Shown here: positions 1-9,814 of the stretch, in pieces
Position numbering within the stretch: position 1 is the first letter of the stretch
Layout: every line of letters begins with the position of its first letter
From: Pseudomonas salomonii
GTDB lineage: Bacteria > Pseudomonadota > Gammaproteobacteria > Pseudomonadales > Pseudomonadaceae
Direction: 5' to 3'
Assembly: GCF_900107155.1 (NCBI RefSeq)
Contig: NZ_FNOX01000004.1
Span: 124,001-188,000, forward strand
DNA: 64,000 nt
Made by a program: the position numbers and the translations under genes
The notes under the pieces: model-generated
Databases searched by the model: none
What the model was told of the DNA's origin: nothing
What the model saw: the letters and a program-made list of their open reading frames with translations, nothing else

Positions 1-38
1 TTTTCAATCCCCTGCTCTACCGACTGAGCTATCTGGGC
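1..38 (-). tRNA. tRNA-Phe (GAA), 5' part
   Basis: Read on the minus strand, these bases form the acceptor 5' strand, the D arm (AGCTCAGTCGGTAGAGC) and the 5' anticodon stem of tRNA-Phe. The sequence leaves the window at the last base of the anticodon loop, and the loop reads TTGAAAA with anticodon GAA. The rest lies before base 1. It follows yggX on the same strand, and may be cotranscribed with asmA-mutY-yggX or have its own promoter in the gap 39-141. Confidence 0.9.
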
Positions 39-141
39 AACGGGGCGCATTAAACGGGTTTTTCAGGGGGTCGTCAAGCAAGTTTTCAAAAAATATTTAA
101 TTATTACCGTCGCTTACGTGCCGACCCCGGTTTTTGATCAA

Positions 142-414
142 TTATTGAGCAGGCGGCACGTAGCCGTCGGCCTTGGCGTAATCCTCGCCGGAAAAGAACT
201 TGTCCATTTCGCCCGCCAGGTATTTACGGTCTTCGGCGTTCATCATGTTCAGGCGTTTTTCGTTGATCAGCAGGGTCTGGTGTTTCAGCCAGTCGCCCCA
301 GGCCTGGGCGGAGATATGTTCGAAAATATCCTGGCCCTTGGCGCCTGGGTACGGAGGACGTTCCAGGCCTGGCAGTTCTTCTTTGTACTTGCGGCACATT
401 ACGGTGCGGGTCAT
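142..414 (-). CDS. yggX: Fe(2+)-trafficking protein YggX
   Basis: Small 90-residue cytoplasmic protein of the YggX family, linked to iron handling and protection of Fe-S clusters from oxidation. The start [10 protein letters not shown] carries the family's conserved Cys7, and the end (GYVPP) and length are normal. Its ATG overlaps the mutY stop by 4 nt, so the two are translationally coupled. The pairing fits functionally because MutY is itself an Fe-S enzyme. It is the last protein gene before tRNA-Phe. Confidence 0.95.
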   Translation of the reverse strand: MTRTVMCRKYKEELPGLERPPYPGAKGQDIFEHISAQAWGDWLKHQTLLINEKRLNMMNAEDRKYLAGEMDKFFSGEDYAKADGYVPPAQ

Positions 415-1478
415 GACGAAACTCCTGCGTTCAATACGTCGGCCGCGCGCTTCAGCAGTTTTTTCACCGGGGCGGCAAGGCCCAGGCGCGGCGGGGTGGC
501 GAGGTTATACCAGAGCCAGTCGGCCTCGGCCACGTGATGGGCGGATTCCTCGACCTGCACCAGCCAGGGTTCGATGGCCAGCTGGAAGTGGCTGAAGGTG
601 TGGATCAGCCCCGGCAGCGCCTGTTGTTCGCCCAGAGCCAGCGCGTGCTGGTTGGCGAGGTGTTCCAGGTCTTGCAGGTCATCAAGTTCCGGCAAGCTCC
701 ACAAACCGCCCCACAGGCCCGTGGACGGGCGACGGTAAAGCAGAATCGCGCCCTCGGCGTTGGCCAGCAGTGGCATCAGCGTGCGTTTTTGCGGGATGGT
801 CTTGCGCGGCTTGGGGATCGGGTAACGCGTCTCCAGGCCGAGCATATGGGCTTCGCAGCCTTTTTCCAGCGGGCACAGCAGGCAGCTGGGCTTGCTGCGC
901 GTGCAGAGCGTGGCGCCCATGTCCATCATTGCCTGGGTGTAGGCATTGACGCGATCGTGGGGCGTAAAGCGCTCAGCGGTGGCCCAGAGCTGTTTCGCGA
1001 CCTTGGGTTCGCCGGGGTAGCCTTCTTGCGCGGTAAAGCGCGCCAGCACGCGTTTAACGTTGCCGTCGAGGATCGGCGCGCGCAGGCCCATGCTCAAGCT
1101 GGCGATGGCGCCGGCGGTTGAGAGGCCAATGCCGGGCAGCTCAGTGAGCTTTTGCACATCCTTGGGAAATTCGCCGCCGTATTCAGCGACCACGATTTTG
1201 GCAGTCTTCTGCAGGTTACGTGCACGGGTGTAATAACCCAGGCCCGTCCACAGGTGCAGCACTTCATCTTCCGGCGCGGCGGCCAGGGCTTCGACCGTCG
1301 GCAAGGAAGCCATGAACCGGTCGAAATAGTTGAGCACCGTGCTCACCTGGGTCTGTTGCAACATGATCTCCGAGACCCACACCCGGTAAGGCGTGATGCC
1401 CTGTTGCCAGGGCAGGTCATGGCGACCGTGGCGGTCGTACCAGTCCAGCACCGCCTGTGAAAACTGCTCGTTTCTCAT
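411..1478 (-). CDS. mutY: A/G-specific adenine DNA glycosylase MutY
   Basis: Base-excision repair enzyme that removes adenine mispaired with 8-oxoguanine. The 355 residues show the helix-hairpin-helix ([11 protein letters not shown], about 114-124), catalytic Glu37 ([10 protein letters not shown]) and Asp138 (ILDGNVKRV), the same numbers as in E. coli MutY. The Fe-S ligands C192, C199, C202 and C208 form the C-X6-C-X2-C-X5-C pattern. The C-terminal third is the NUDIX-like 8-oxoG recognition domain. The start overlaps the stop of the upstream asmA gene by 4 nt, so asmA-mutY-yggX form one transcription unit. Confidence 0.97.
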   Translation of the reverse strand: MRNEQFSQAVLDWYDRHGRHDLPWQQGITPYRVWVSEIMLQQTQVSTVLNYFDRFMASLPTVEALAAAPEDEVLHLWTGLGYYTRARNLQKTAKIVVAEYGGEFPKDVQKLTELPGIGLSTAGAIASLSMGLRAPILDGNVKRVLARFTAQEGYPGEPKVAKQLWATAERFTPHDRVNAYTQAMMDMGATLCTRSKPSCLLCPLEKGCEAHMLGLETRYPIPKPRKTIPQKRTLMPLLANAEGAILLYRRPSTGLWGGLWSLPELDDLQDLEHLANQHALALGEQQALPGLIHTFSHFQLAIEPWLVQVEESAHHVAEADWLWYNLATPPRLGLAAPVKKLLKRAADVLNAGVSS

Positions 1479-3691
1479 CGTTTGAACAGGCCTTTAAGGG
1501 CGTCTTTAAGCTGCGGATTTACCTTGTCGAGCTTCTCTTCGATCTTATCGCTGAGCTTGTTGCCGGCCGCTTTGATGGCGACCTGGGTGAAGCCGTCCTT
1601 GTCCAGGCGGCAGGCCTTGGCGCCCAGTTCCAGCGGGCCACGGCAGCGCAGCGGCACTTCGATGTTCTGGAAGTTGGCGCCGACCTGGCAGGCCGGGTCC
1701 GGCACGTCGCGCTGGTCGCCTTCGACGATGATGCCGACGCGGTAGTCCATGCCCAGCACACGCAGGTCGACGTCACCGTTGCCGTTGACCGCCAGGCCCG
1801 GGATGCGCACTTTGAGGTCCGGGTTGCTCGCTACGCCGTTACGCAAGTTAAGTGTGCCGCGCAGCTCCTGGAACGGTGTGTCCTTGCCCTGTGGCGTGGT
1901 GCTCAGTGTTTTGCGATTGAGCAGCGCAATGCCGGTACACAGTTGCTGTTCAATGTTGGCGTTGAGCAGTGCGCCGTTAGTGATCACAAAGCTGGCGGTA
2001 CCGTTGAGGCTGTCGATCAGCGCCTTTTGGCTGTTGCCACGGCCGCTGAGGTTGCTGTCGAGAGTGACCTGGCCTTTGACCGGCGGGTTTTGCCCCTGGG
2101 CTTGCAGGATGCGTTCAACCGGCACTTGCTTGATGTGGGTTTGCAGCGCCAGCAGCGGGATGTCCTGGCGCACATCGAGTGTGCCGTTGGCCTGGAAGGT
2201 GCCGTTGTAGAGGCCGCCGCTCAAAGTGTCGAGCTTGAGCTGGCCATCGGCGCCGGAGGCCTTGAGCGCTGCATTCTGGATCGGCAGCTTGCTTAAGGTC
2301 AGCTGCCCAAAGGCCAGGTCGGCGTTGACGTCCAGGGCGCGCAGGCGGGTCAGTGGCAGCAGTTTGTCGGTGCTCCACGCGCCTTTGGTCGGGGCTTCCG
2401 GCAATGGTGTGGTGCCACCTGCGGCCATGGCGCCGGCTTCGCTGTTCTGCACTTCGGCCTGGCGGGCGGCGGTTGCGCCTTTGGCCGATTCGGACTTGGC
2501 CGGCAGGTAGTTATCAGCGTTGAAGGTGTCGCCCTTGAGCTGCACGCGCAGGGCTTGCCTGGCAAAGTCATCCACGGCGATACGACCGGTGAAGGTGCTG
2601 CCGTCGAGTTTCAGGTTCAGGTCTTCCAGCGCCACGCTGGTCGGGGTGCCCTTGAGGCGGCTGACCAGCTCGACTTTGCTCAGGCTGCCGTCAGCCATGG
2701 GCGGCAGCGGGTGGCCGACGCTGTCGAGGAACTTGGCCAGGTCAAACTGGGCAATCGACAGCGCGCCGCTGACTTGCGGGGTTTTGTTCAGGTCATTGAC
2801 CTTCAGTTCGCCCAAGGCGCGCAGTTGGTTGGCGGAGAGCTTGAGGTTGGTCCATTCGGCGATGTTGGCCGCCAGGTCCACCAGCAATTGGCCCTGGGTG
2901 GAGAAGGTCACGGTCTTGCCTTGCAGCGGCTCGCCGGTGGCTTCGCCGCTGAGTTTCATGTCTTCGAACTGGTAGCGTTGCAGGGCACGCTGGATACGCA
3001 GGTTGCCGTTCAGTTCGGTTTTGACACGCATCAGTGGCTGGTTGCTGCCCAGGAAGGCGGTGAGCTTGAGTGGAATGCTCGCGCCTTCGTGCACGGCGCC
3101 GGCGCTCAGTTGGATACTTTCGGCGCTGAACTGTTTGCCGGTCTGCTCATCGTTGTATTCAACGCGGGCGTTGTTGATGGTCAGGCTGTCGATGTCCAGG
3201 CGGATCGGCTTGGGCGGCTTTTCCGGTTCGGGCTCGGCCGGGGCTTGCGTTGGGGCAGGGGCGCCGGCGGCTTCGGCTGCATCCGGCACATTTTTGCCGA
3301 TGTCTTCCCAGTTGCCATGGCCTTGCTTGTCACGGTTAAGGCGCAGGTTGAGGCCTTCGACACGCACATCGCTCATCTGCACTTCGCGGCGCAGCAGCGG
3401 CAGCACGCGCACCGACAGGCCGAGCATCTGCAAGTCGGCGAACGGTTGGGTCGGGTTGGTCATGGTCGCCACGCTGGCTTCATGCAGCTCAAGGCCCAGC
3501 CAGGGGAACAGGCTCCAGCCGATATCGCCATTGAGCGTCAGCTCGATGTGGGCCTTGTCGCGGGCAATCTGGCGAATCTCGTCTTTGTAGTCGTTGGGAT
3601 CGAAGAGGTGGGTCAGGGCAAAGCCCAGGGCCACAATGATCAGCAACAGCCCGAGGAGTACCAGACCCAGGATTTTGCCGAACGCTTTCAT
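1475..3691 (-). CDS. asmA: AsmA family protein
   Basis: 738-residue envelope protein of the AsmA family, a group tied to outer-membrane assembly and now thought to transport lipids between membranes. One N-terminal membrane helix (about residues 5-24) is followed by the AsmA N-domain (FDPNDYKDEI) and a long periplasmic part rich in beta-strand repeats. The C-terminal AsmA domain runs up to KEKGLFKR-like basic residues. Pro/Glu/Ala-rich linkers lie near residues 140-165. An in-frame ATG at 3718 exists, but the ATG at 3691 has AAGGA nine bases upstream and directly precedes the membrane helix, so 3691 is preferred. First gene of the asmA-mutY-yggX unit. Confidence 0.88.
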   Translation of the reverse strand: MKAFGKILGLVLLGLLLIIVALGFALTHLFDPNDYKDEIRQIARDKAHIELTLNGDIGWSLFPWLGLELHEASVATMTNPTQPFADLQMLGLSVRVLPLLRREVQMSDVRVEGLNLRLNRDKQGHGNWEDIGKNVPDAAEAAGAPAPTQAPAEPEPEKPPKPIRLDIDSLTINNARVEYNDEQTGKQFSAESIQLSAGAVHEGASIPLKLTAFLGSNQPLMRVKTELNGNLRIQRALQRYQFEDMKLSGEATGEPLQGKTVTFSTQGQLLVDLAANIAEWTNLKLSANQLRALGELKVNDLNKTPQVSGALSIAQFDLAKFLDSVGHPLPPMADGSLSKVELVSRLKGTPTSVALEDLNLKLDGSTFTGRIAVDDFARQALRVQLKGDTFNADNYLPAKSESAKGATAARQAEVQNSEAGAMAAGGTTPLPEAPTKGAWSTDKLLPLTRLRALDVNADLAFGQLTLSKLPIQNAALKASGADGQLKLDTLSGGLYNGTFQANGTLDVRQDIPLLALQTHIKQVPVERILQAQGQNPPVKGQVTLDSNLSGRGNSQKALIDSLNGTASFVITNGALLNANIEQQLCTGIALLNRKTLSTTPQGKDTPFQELRGTLNLRNGVASNPDLKVRIPGLAVNGNGDVDLRVLGMDYRVGIIVEGDQRDVPDPACQVGANFQNIEVPLRCRGPLELGAKACRLDKDGFTQVAIKAAGNKLSDKIEEKLDKVNPQLKDALKGLFKR

Positions 3692-4017
3692 GGGCGAGTC
3701 CTTGTATGTCGATTTCAAAATTTAGCCGCAGAGTATAACGCCCGAAGGCCTGCGTCAGTTCACGCATCGTTACATTGTATCTAGCACCGGCAAAGTCGGA
3801 TTTTGCTGTCAAACACATCAGTTTGAGTAAAAAAGGTGATGTCAGTTTGGTTTTTCTGTCACCCACTGGTGCTAATCTTTGCGGGTTCGTCTGTCGTCTG
3901 CGACACAAAGTCGCGCTTAAAAGGAGCTTTACTCAACAACAACGGCCAACGCTCTGCGTGCAAGGTCGAGGGAGAGAGTGCCTGACGGACACATACTAAT
4001 AACTGGGGGAAACACCA
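3692..4017. other. Divergent intergenic region, asmA / MFS transporter
   Basis: 326 bp without a credible gene. A TATACT hexamer on the minus strand (3732-3737) is a possible -10 for asmA, but no good -35 accompanies it. AT-rich stretches near 3765-3860 probably hold the promoter of the rightward transporter gene. No repeat or strong hairpin was seen. Confidence 0.4.
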
Positions 4018-5679
4018 ATGAGCACTAGCACTGCGGCCGGTAGTACTGCCGCACAGCCTGCGTTCCTGTCCAAGGAACGCATTATCGCCAAGCCTGGCTT
4101 CAACCGCTGGCTGGTTCCACCGGCCGCCCTGGCCATCCACCTCTGTATCGGCATGGCCTACGGGTTCTCGGTATTCTGGCTGCCGCTGTCCAAGGCACTG
4201 GGTATCACCGCACCGGTCGCCTGCGCGCCGGACATGAGCTTTATCGCGCAAGTCTTCTCGTCCCAGTGCGACTGGCCCATCTCCATGCTGGGCTGGATCT
4301 ACACCCTGTTCTTCATCTTCCTGGGCTGCTCGGCGGCCATCTGGGGTGGCTGGCTGGAACATGCCGGGCCACGCAAAGCCGGTGTTGTCTCGGCTTTGTG
4401 CTGGTGCGGCGGCCTGTTGATCTCGGCGCTGGGGATTTATACCCACCAGATCTGGCTGATGTGGATCGGCTCCGGTGTGATTGGCGGTATCGGCCTGGGC
4501 CTGGGCTACATCTCGCCGGTGTCGACCCTGATCAAGTGGTTCCCGGACAAGCGCGGCATGGCTACCGGCATGGCGATCATGGGCTTCGGCGGTGGCGCGA
4601 TGGTGGGTGCACCGTTGGCCGCAGCGCTGATGGGCCATTTCGCCTCGCCAACCAGCGTGGGTGTGTGGCAGAGCTTTGTGGTCATGGCCGTCATCTACTT
4701 CGTGTTCATGATTGGTGGCGCACTCTCGTACCGCGTGCCGCCGACCGGCTGGAAGCCTGAGGGCTGGACCGCCCCGGCGAAAAAAGCCAGCAACGCGATG
4801 ATCACCCACCGCCACGTGCACGTGAACGTAGCGTGGAAAACCCCGCAATTCCGCCTGGTATGGCTGGTGCTGTGCCTGAACGTGTCCGCCGGTATCGGCA
4901 TCCTCGGCATGGCGTCGCCGCTGCTGCAGGAAGTGTTCGGTGGCAAGTTGCTGGGTGTGGATGTGCCGTTTGGCCAGCTGGACGCAGGTCAACTGGCTTC
5001 CATTGCGGCCATCGCTGCAGGTTTCACCGGTCTGTTGAGCCTGTTCAACATCGGTGGCCGGTTTTTCTGGGCGTCGTTCTCCGACTACCTGGGCCGTAAA
5101 AACACCTACTTCGTGTTCTTCGCCCTGGGCTTTGCCCTGTACGCGCTAATCCCGAACCTGGGGCACCTGGGCAACGTGGCACTGTTTGTGGCGGCGTTCT
5201 GCATCATCCTGTCGATGTACGGCGGCGGTTTTGCGACCGTGCCTGCGTACCTGGCCGACCTGTTCGGCACCCAGATGGTCGGCGCGATCCACGGTCGTCT
5301 GTTGACCGCTTGGGCGGCGGCCGGCGTGCTGGGCCCGGTGTTGGTGAACTACCTTCGCGAATACCAGCTGAGCATCGGCGTTCCGCGCGCTGCGGCCTAC
5401 GACATCACCTTGTACATCCTTGCAGGCCTGCTGGTGCTGGGTTTCCTCTGCAACCTGCTGGTGCGCCCGGTGGCCGACAAGTACTTCATGACCGACGCCG
5501 AGCTGGCTGCCGAACAGGCGCTGGGCCATGACAAAGGCGCTGATGCCAGCACTTCGCTGGAGTGGAAAGCGGCCCCTGGTACTGTGCCGATGGCGATTGC
5601 CGCCTGGCTGGTGGTAGGTATTCCGTTGGCGTGGGGTGTGTGGGTGACCCTGCAGAAGACAGCGGTGTTGTTCCACTAA
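4018..5679 (+). CDS. OFA-family MFS transporter
   Basis: 553-residue inner-membrane protein of the major facilitator superfamily. The N-terminus (NRWLVPPAALAIHLCIGMAY) and the loop motif RRGMATGMAIMGFGGGAMVG-like segment around residues 178-198 match the oxalate:formate antiporter (OFA) family. There are about 12 membrane helices plus an extra hydrophobic helix at the C-terminus (residues 525-545). Members exchange small carboxylates; the substrate cannot be read from the sequence. GGGG precedes the ATG. It is a single gene, followed by a long palindromic repeat instead of a clear terminator. Confidence 0.85.
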   Translation: MSTSTAAGSTAAQPAFLSKERIIAKPGFNRWLVPPAALAIHLCIGMAYGFSVFWLPLSKALGITAPVACAPDMSFIAQVFSSQCDWPISMLGWIYTLFFIFLGCSAAIWGGWLEHAGPRKAGVVSALCWCGGLLISALGIYTHQIWLMWIGSGVIGGIGLGLGYISPVSTLIKWFPDKRGMATGMAIMGFGGGAMVGAPLAAALMGHFASPTSVGVWQSFVVMAVIYFVFMIGGALSYRVPPTGWKPEGWTAPAKKASNAMITHRHVHVNVAWKTPQFRLVWLVLCLNVSAGIGILGMASPLLQEVFGGKLLGVDVPFGQLDAGQLASIAAIAAGFTGLLSLFNIGGRFFWASFSDYLGRKNTYFVFFALGFALYALIPNLGHLGNVALFVAAFCIILSMYGGGFATVPAYLADLFGTQMVGAIHGRLLTAWAAAGVLGPVLVNYLREYQLSIGVPRAAAYDITLYILAGLLVLGFLCNLLVRPVADKYFMTDAELAAEQALGHDKGADASTSLEWKAAPGTVPMAIAAWLVVGIPLAWGVWVTLQKTAVLFH

Positions 5680-5687
5680 TCCCGCCT

Positions 5688-5823
5688 GATCGTTCCCACG
5701 CTCCCGCGTGGGAATGCAGGCTGTGACGCTCTGCGTCACCATGGCGCAAGGCTTCAGTCGAGCGTCGACAGCGGAACGCGGAGCGTCCCAAGCGGCATTC
5801 CCACGCAGAGCGTGGGAACGATC
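5688..5823. repeat. REP-like palindromic repeat, family B (copy 1)
   Basis: Begins GATCGTTCCCACGC and ends with its reverse complement GCGTGGGAACGATC, with inner GACGCTC/GAGCGTC arms. The whole 136-bp element can fold back on itself. At least six relatives occur in this window, always between genes. Confidence 0.85.
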
Positions 5824-5902
5824 TTTGCGCACCATGCTGGGGCGCATTCATCAACTCGTCAGTCTTATCCCCTTCGATGTTTCTGTTTAGCGCCCGCACC
5901 CC

Positions 5903-5908
5903 TATAAT
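5903..5908 (+). promoter_or_regulatory. Probable -10 box for hisB
   Basis: A perfect TATAAT lies 39 bases before the hisB ATG. The -35 region (about 5880-5885, TTTCTG) is weak. It is the only strong sigma-70-like signal between the repeat and hisB. Confidence 0.55.
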
Positions 5909-5946
5909 GGCTGCCTTTTTCGCCCAATGATTTTGCGGAGCTGGTG

Positions 5947-6540
5947 ATGGCCGAACGTAAGGTATCCGTCGAGCGCGACACTCTGGAAACCCAGATCAAA
6001 GCCTCGATCAACCTGGATGGCACCGGAAAGGCCCGATTTGATATCGGTGTCCCTTTTCTTGAGCACATGCTGGACCAGATCGCCCGTCACGGGCTGATCG
6101 ACCTGGATATCGTCAGCAAGGGCGACCTGCATATCGACGACCACCACACGGTGGAAGACGTAGGCATCACCCTCGGCCAGGCATTTGCCAAGGCCATCGG
6201 CGACAAAAAAGGCATCCGTCGCTACGGCCATGCCTATGTCCCGCTGGACGAAGCGCTGTCGCGTGTAGTCATCGACTTCTCCGGCCGCCCGGGTCTGCAG
6301 ATGCACGTGCCGTACACCCGCGCTACCGTGGGCGGCTTCGATGTCGACCTGTTCCAGGAGTTCTTCCAGGGCTTCGTCAACCACGCACTCGTCAGCCTGC
6401 ACATCGACAACCTGCGCGGCACCAACACCCACCACCAGATCGAAACCGTGTTCAAGGCATTCGGCCGCGCACTGCGCATGGCCGTAGAGCTGGATGACCG
6501 CATGGCCGGGCAAATGCCATCGACCAAGGGCGTTCTGTAA
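5947..6540 (+). CDS. hisB: Imidazoleglycerol-phosphate dehydratase HisB
   Basis: Dehydrates imidazole-glycerol phosphate to imidazole-acetol phosphate in histidine synthesis. At 197 residues it is the monofunctional form, without the phosphatase domain of enteric HisB. Metal-binding motifs [11 protein letters not shown] (about 68-78) and the later THHQIE match the family. The ATG at 5947 sits six bases after GGAG; a GTG one codon earlier is too close to that site. First gene of hisB-hisH-DUF2164-hisA-hisF. Confidence 0.97.
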   Translation: MAERKVSVERDTLETQIKASINLDGTGKARFDIGVPFLEHMLDQIARHGLIDLDIVSKGDLHIDDHHTVEDVGITLGQAFAKAIGDKKGIRRYGHAYVPLDEALSRVVIDFSGRPGLQMHVPYTRATVGGFDVDLFQEFFQGFVNHALVSLHIDNLRGTNTHHQIETVFKAFGRALRMAVELDDRMAGQMPSTKGVL

Positions 6541-7178
6541 TGCAGACGGTCGCGGTTATCGATTACGGCATGGGTAACCTGCACTCGGTGGCCAAGGCGC
6601 TCGAGCACGTAGGCGCCGGCAAGGTGCTGATCACCAGCGATGCCAACGTGATTCGCGAAGCCGACCGCGTGGTGTTCCCCGGCGTCGGCGCGATTCGCGA
6701 TTGCATGGCCGAGATCCGCCGCCTGGGCTTTGACAGCCTGGTGCGTGAAGTCAGCCAGGACCGCCCGTTCCTCGGCATCTGCGTGGGCATGCAAGCCTTG
6801 CTCGACAGCAGTGAAGAGAACGGCGGCGTCGACTGCATCGGCCTGTTCCCCGGCCAGGTGAAGTTCTTTGGTAAAGACCTGCACGAAGACGGCGAGCACT
6901 TGAAGGTGCCGCACATGGGTTGGAACGAAGTCAGCCAGACCGTCGAACACCCGCTGTGGCACGACATTCCGGACCTGGCGCGTTTCTACTTTGTGCACAG
7001 CTACTACATCAATGCCGGTAACCCGCGCCACGTGGTGGGCGGCGGGCATTATGGCGTCGATTTCGCCGCCGCGCTGGCCGACGGTTCGCGCTTTGCCGTG
7101 CAGTTCCACCCGGAGAAAAGCCATACCCATGGCCTGCAATTGCTGCAGAACTTCGCCGCGTGGGATGGTCGCTGGTAA
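6540..7178 (+). CDS. hisH: Imidazole glycerol phosphate synthase subunit HisH
   Basis: Class-I glutamine amidotransferase subunit that feeds ammonia to HisF. The catalytic Cys lies in FLGICVGMQ (about residue 82) and the His/Glu pair in VQFHPEKS near residue 190. 212 residues, normal length. Its ATG reuses the last A of the hisB stop codon, so the two are translationally coupled. Confidence 0.97.
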   Translation: MQTVAVIDYGMGNLHSVAKALEHVGAGKVLITSDANVIREADRVVFPGVGAIRDCMAEIRRLGFDSLVREVSQDRPFLGICVGMQALLDSSEENGGVDCIGLFPGQVKFFGKDLHEDGEHLKVPHMGWNEVSQTVEHPLWHDIPDLARFYFVHSYYINAGNPRHVVGGGHYGVDFAAALADGSRFAVQFHPEKSHTHGLQLLQNFAAWDGRW

Positions 7179-7435
7179 TGGCCAAGAAGCCGAAGCCGCC
7201 TATCTTGAACCTCACGCCCGAACAGGAGCGTGAGGCAACCGACAAGATCAAGCGTTTCATGGAGGACCGTTTCGAGCTTAAGTTGGGCTCGTTCGAGGTC
7301 GCCGAGATTCTTGAGCTGTTCACCACCGAAGTGGCGCCGCACTATTACAACAGGGCGATTTTCGATACGCAGACGCTCCTTAAAGAAAGGTTCGAAAGCA
7401 TCGAAAGCGACCTGTGGTCGCTTGAGAAACCCTGA
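7178..7435 (+). CDS. DUF2164 family protein
   Basis: 85-residue soluble protein of unknown function, Lys-rich at the N-terminus (MAKKPKPP), then a helical body with LTPEQ and ending in SDLWSLEKP. It matches what I know as the DUF2164 family. Its ATG uses the last A of the hisH stop codon. Insertion between hisH and hisA suggests cotranscription with histidine genes, but nothing in the sequence shows a histidine-related role. Confidence 0.8.
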   Translation: MAKKPKPPILNLTPEQEREATDKIKRFMEDRFELKLGSFEVAEILELFTTEVAPHYYNRAIFDTQTLLKERFESIESDLWSLEKP

Positions 7436-7474
7436 TTTCCCAAGCATTGCTGAATATCGAATAAGGTTTGCCAG

Positions 7475-8212
7475 ATGCTGATTATCCCCGCTATCGATCT
7501 CAAGGACGGCGCTTGTGTACGCCTGCGCCAAGGCCGCATGGAAGACTCCACCGTGTTCTCCGATGACCCGGTGAGCATGGCTGCCAAATGGGTAGAAGGG
7601 GGCTGCCGTCGTCTGCATCTGGTGGACTTGAACGGCGCCTTCGAAGGCCAGCCAGTCAATGGCGAAGTGGTGACCGCCATCGCCAAACGCTACCCGAACC
7701 TGCCGATCCAGATCGGCGGCGGCATTCGCTCCCTGGAAACCATCGAGCACTACGTCAAGGCTGGCGTGAGCTACGTGATCATCGGCACCAAAGCGGTGAA
7801 AGACCCGGCGTTTGTGGCAGAAGCCTGCCGTGCGTTTCCGGGCAAGGTGATTGTCGGCCTGGATGCCAAAGACGGCTTTGTCGCCACCGACGGTTGGGCT
7901 GAGATCAGCACCGTGCAGGTCATCGACCTGGCCAAGCAGTTCGAAGCCGACGGCGTGTCCGCCATCGTTTATACCGACATCGCCAAAGACGGCATGATGC
8001 AGGGCTGCAACGTGCCGTTCACCGCAGCGCTGGCCGCCGCGACCAGGATCCCGGTGATCGCCTCCGGTGGCATTCACAACCTGGGTGACATCAAGTCGCT
8101 GCTGGACGCCAAGGCGCCCGGCATCATCGGCGCCATCACCGGCCGCGCGATCTACGAAGGTACTTTGGACGTCGCCGAAGCCCAGGCTTACTGCGACGCC
8201 TACAACGGCTGA
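7475..8212 (+). CDS. hisA: HisA, ProFAR isomerase
   Basis: Phosphoribosylformimino-aminoimidazole carboxamide ribotide isomerase, a (beta/alpha)8 barrel of 245 residues. The catalytic Asp of strand 1 is in [10 protein letters not shown] and the second catalytic Asp in YTDIAKDGM. Phosphate-binding glycines are at GGGIRS and ASGGIHN. It lies 39 bases after the DUF2164 gene and 9 bases before hisF. Confidence 0.97.
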   Translation: MLIIPAIDLKDGACVRLRQGRMEDSTVFSDDPVSMAAKWVEGGCRRLHLVDLNGAFEGQPVNGEVVTAIAKRYPNLPIQIGGGIRSLETIEHYVKAGVSYVIIGTKAVKDPAFVAEACRAFPGKVIVGLDAKDGFVATDGWAEISTVQVIDLAKQFEADGVSAIVYTDIAKDGMMQGCNVPFTAALAAATRIPVIASGGIHNLGDIKSLLDAKAPGIIGAITGRAIYEGTLDVAEAQAYCDAYNG

Positions 8213-8221
8213 GGACTGACC

Positions 8222-8992
8222 ATGGCGCTGGCCAAACGCATCATCCCTTGCCTGGACGTCGACAACGGTCGCGTGGTCAAGGGCGTCAAGTTCGAGAACA
8301 TCCGCGACGCCGGCGACCCGGTGGAAATCGCCCGTCGCTATGATGAGCAAGGTGCCGACGAGATTACCTTTCTCGACATCACCGCCAGCGTCGACGGCCG
8401 CGACACCACCTTGCATACCGTCGAGCGCATGGCCAGCCAGGTGTTTATCCCGCTGACCGTGGGCGGTGGCGTGCGCACCGTGCAAGACATCCGCAACCTG
8501 CTCAATGCCGGTGCGGACAAGGTCTCGATCAACACCGCTGCCGTGTTCAACCCGGAGTTCGTCGGCGAAGCCGCGCAGCACTTCGGCTCGCAATGCATCG
8601 TGGTCGCCATCGACGCCAAGAAGGTTTCCGCGCCGGGCGAAACCCCGCGCTGGGAGATCTTCACCCACGGCGGTCGCAAGCCCACCGGCCTGGACGCGGT
8701 GGAATGGGCGATGAAGATGGAAGCCCTGGGCGCCGGTGAGATCCTGCTGACCAGCATGGACCAGGACGGCATGAAAAACGGTTTCGACCTGGGCGTGACC
8801 CGCGCCATCAGCGATGCGCTGGGCATTCCGGTGATCGCCTCCGGCGGCGTCGGCAACCTGCAGCACCTGGCCGACGGCGTGATCGAAGGCCATGCCAGCG
8901 CGGTGCTGGCGGCGAGCATTTTCCACTTTGGCGAATACACCGTGCCTGAGGCCAAAGCCTATATGGCCGCGCGCGGTATCGTCGTTCGCTAA
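8222..8992 (+). CDS. hisF: Imidazole glycerol phosphate synthase subunit HisF
   Basis: Cyclase barrel partner of HisH, making imidazole-glycerol phosphate and AICAR. 256 residues, with catalytic Asp in [14 protein letters not shown] (about residue 11) and in [11 protein letters not shown] (about residue 180). Phosphate sites are GGGVR and ASGGVGN. Last gene of the his cluster; no strong terminator is visible after it. Confidence 0.97.
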   Translation: MALAKRIIPCLDVDNGRVVKGVKFENIRDAGDPVEIARRYDEQGADEITFLDITASVDGRDTTLHTVERMASQVFIPLTVGGGVRTVQDIRNLLNAGADKVSINTAAVFNPEFVGEAAQHFGSQCIVVAIDAKKVSAPGETPRWEIFTHGGRKPTGLDAVEWAMKMEALGAGEILLTSMDQDGMKNGFDLGVTRAISDALGIPVIASGGVGNLQHLADGVIEGHASAVLAASIFHFGEYTVPEAKAYMAARGIVVR

Positions 8993-9058
8993 ACGCTGCT
9001 GGACACCCTGGCAGGCGCGGGGCACTCTCTGCGCTTGCCATGGATCCCGGTAGCCTTC

Positions 9059-9814
9059 ATGTTCAAGACCCTTCTGCTTGCTCTCGCCAGTACGTCCATT
9101 CTGTTGACGGGCTCGGCTCACGCCGAAGAACCGTCCGACGCCTCCCTGGTGTTGCTGACGGAAAACTTCCCGCCTTACAACATGGCGAAAAACGGCAAGA
9201 ACTTCGCCAAGGAAGAAAACATCGAGGGCATCGCCGTCGATATCGTGCGCGAGACGTTCAAGCGTGCGGGCATTTCCTACAATCTGACTTTGCGTTTTCC
9301 TTGGGAGCGCATCTACAAGCTCGCCCTGGAAAAGCCCGGTTACGGCGTCTTTGTGACGGCGCGTTTGCCGGACCGCGAAGCCCTGTTCAAATGGGTCGGC
9401 CCCATCGGCCCGGATGATTGGGTGATGCTGGCCAGGGCCGACAGCAAGATTGAGCTGACAGACCTTGAACAGGCCCATCGATACAAGATAGGCGCCTACA
9501 AAGGTGACGCCATTGCGCAGACCCTGGAAAAGCAGGGCCTTAACCCGATCGTTGCGCTGCGTGACCAGGACAACGCGCAAAAACTGGTAGATGGCCAGAT
9601 CAACCTGTGGGCCACCGGCGATCCTGCGGGCCGTTATCTGGCTCGCCAGGTGGGGGTGACCCAACTGAAAACCGTGCTGCGCTTCAACAGTGCCCAGTTG
9701 TACCTGGCGCTGAATAAAGACGTGCCGGATGAGGTGGTGGCCAAGCTTCAGGCGGCACTCGACCAGTTACGGGATGAGGGTGGGGTCGATCAGATCATGG
9801 CCCGTTACCTCTAG
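9059..9814 (+). CDS. Periplasmic solute-binding protein, amino-acid type (SBP_bac_3)
   Basis: 251-residue secreted protein. The signal peptide MFKTLLLALASTSILLTGSAHA would be cut before EEPSD. The body has the family-3 pattern: LTENFPPYNM, GIAVDIVRETFKRAGI, then GAYKGDA and a C-terminal LRDEGGVDQIMARYL. No permease or ATPase gene is adjacent, so it may serve an orphan or distant ABC system. The start at 9059 is chosen because it begins the signal peptide. The last 48 bp overlap the convergent gene that ends at 9767. Confidence 0.85.
   Translation: MFKTLLLALASTSILLTGSAHAEEPSDASLVLLTENFPPYNMAKNGKNFAKEENIEGIAVDIVRETFKRAGISYNLTLRFPWERIYKLALEKPGYGVFVTARLPDREALFKWVGPIGPDDWVMLARADSKIELTDLEQAHRYKIGAYKGDAIAQTLEKQGLNPIVALRDQDNAQKLVDGQINLWATGDPAGRYLARQVGVTQLKTVLRFNSAQLYLALNKDVPDEVVAKLQAALDQLRDEGGVDQIMARYL

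Noticed and set aside
7049..9664. 871-codon open frame on the minus strand across the his genes
   Set aside because: It runs antisense to hisH, DUF2164, hisA, hisF and the binding-protein gene and resembles no family; a codon-bias artefact.
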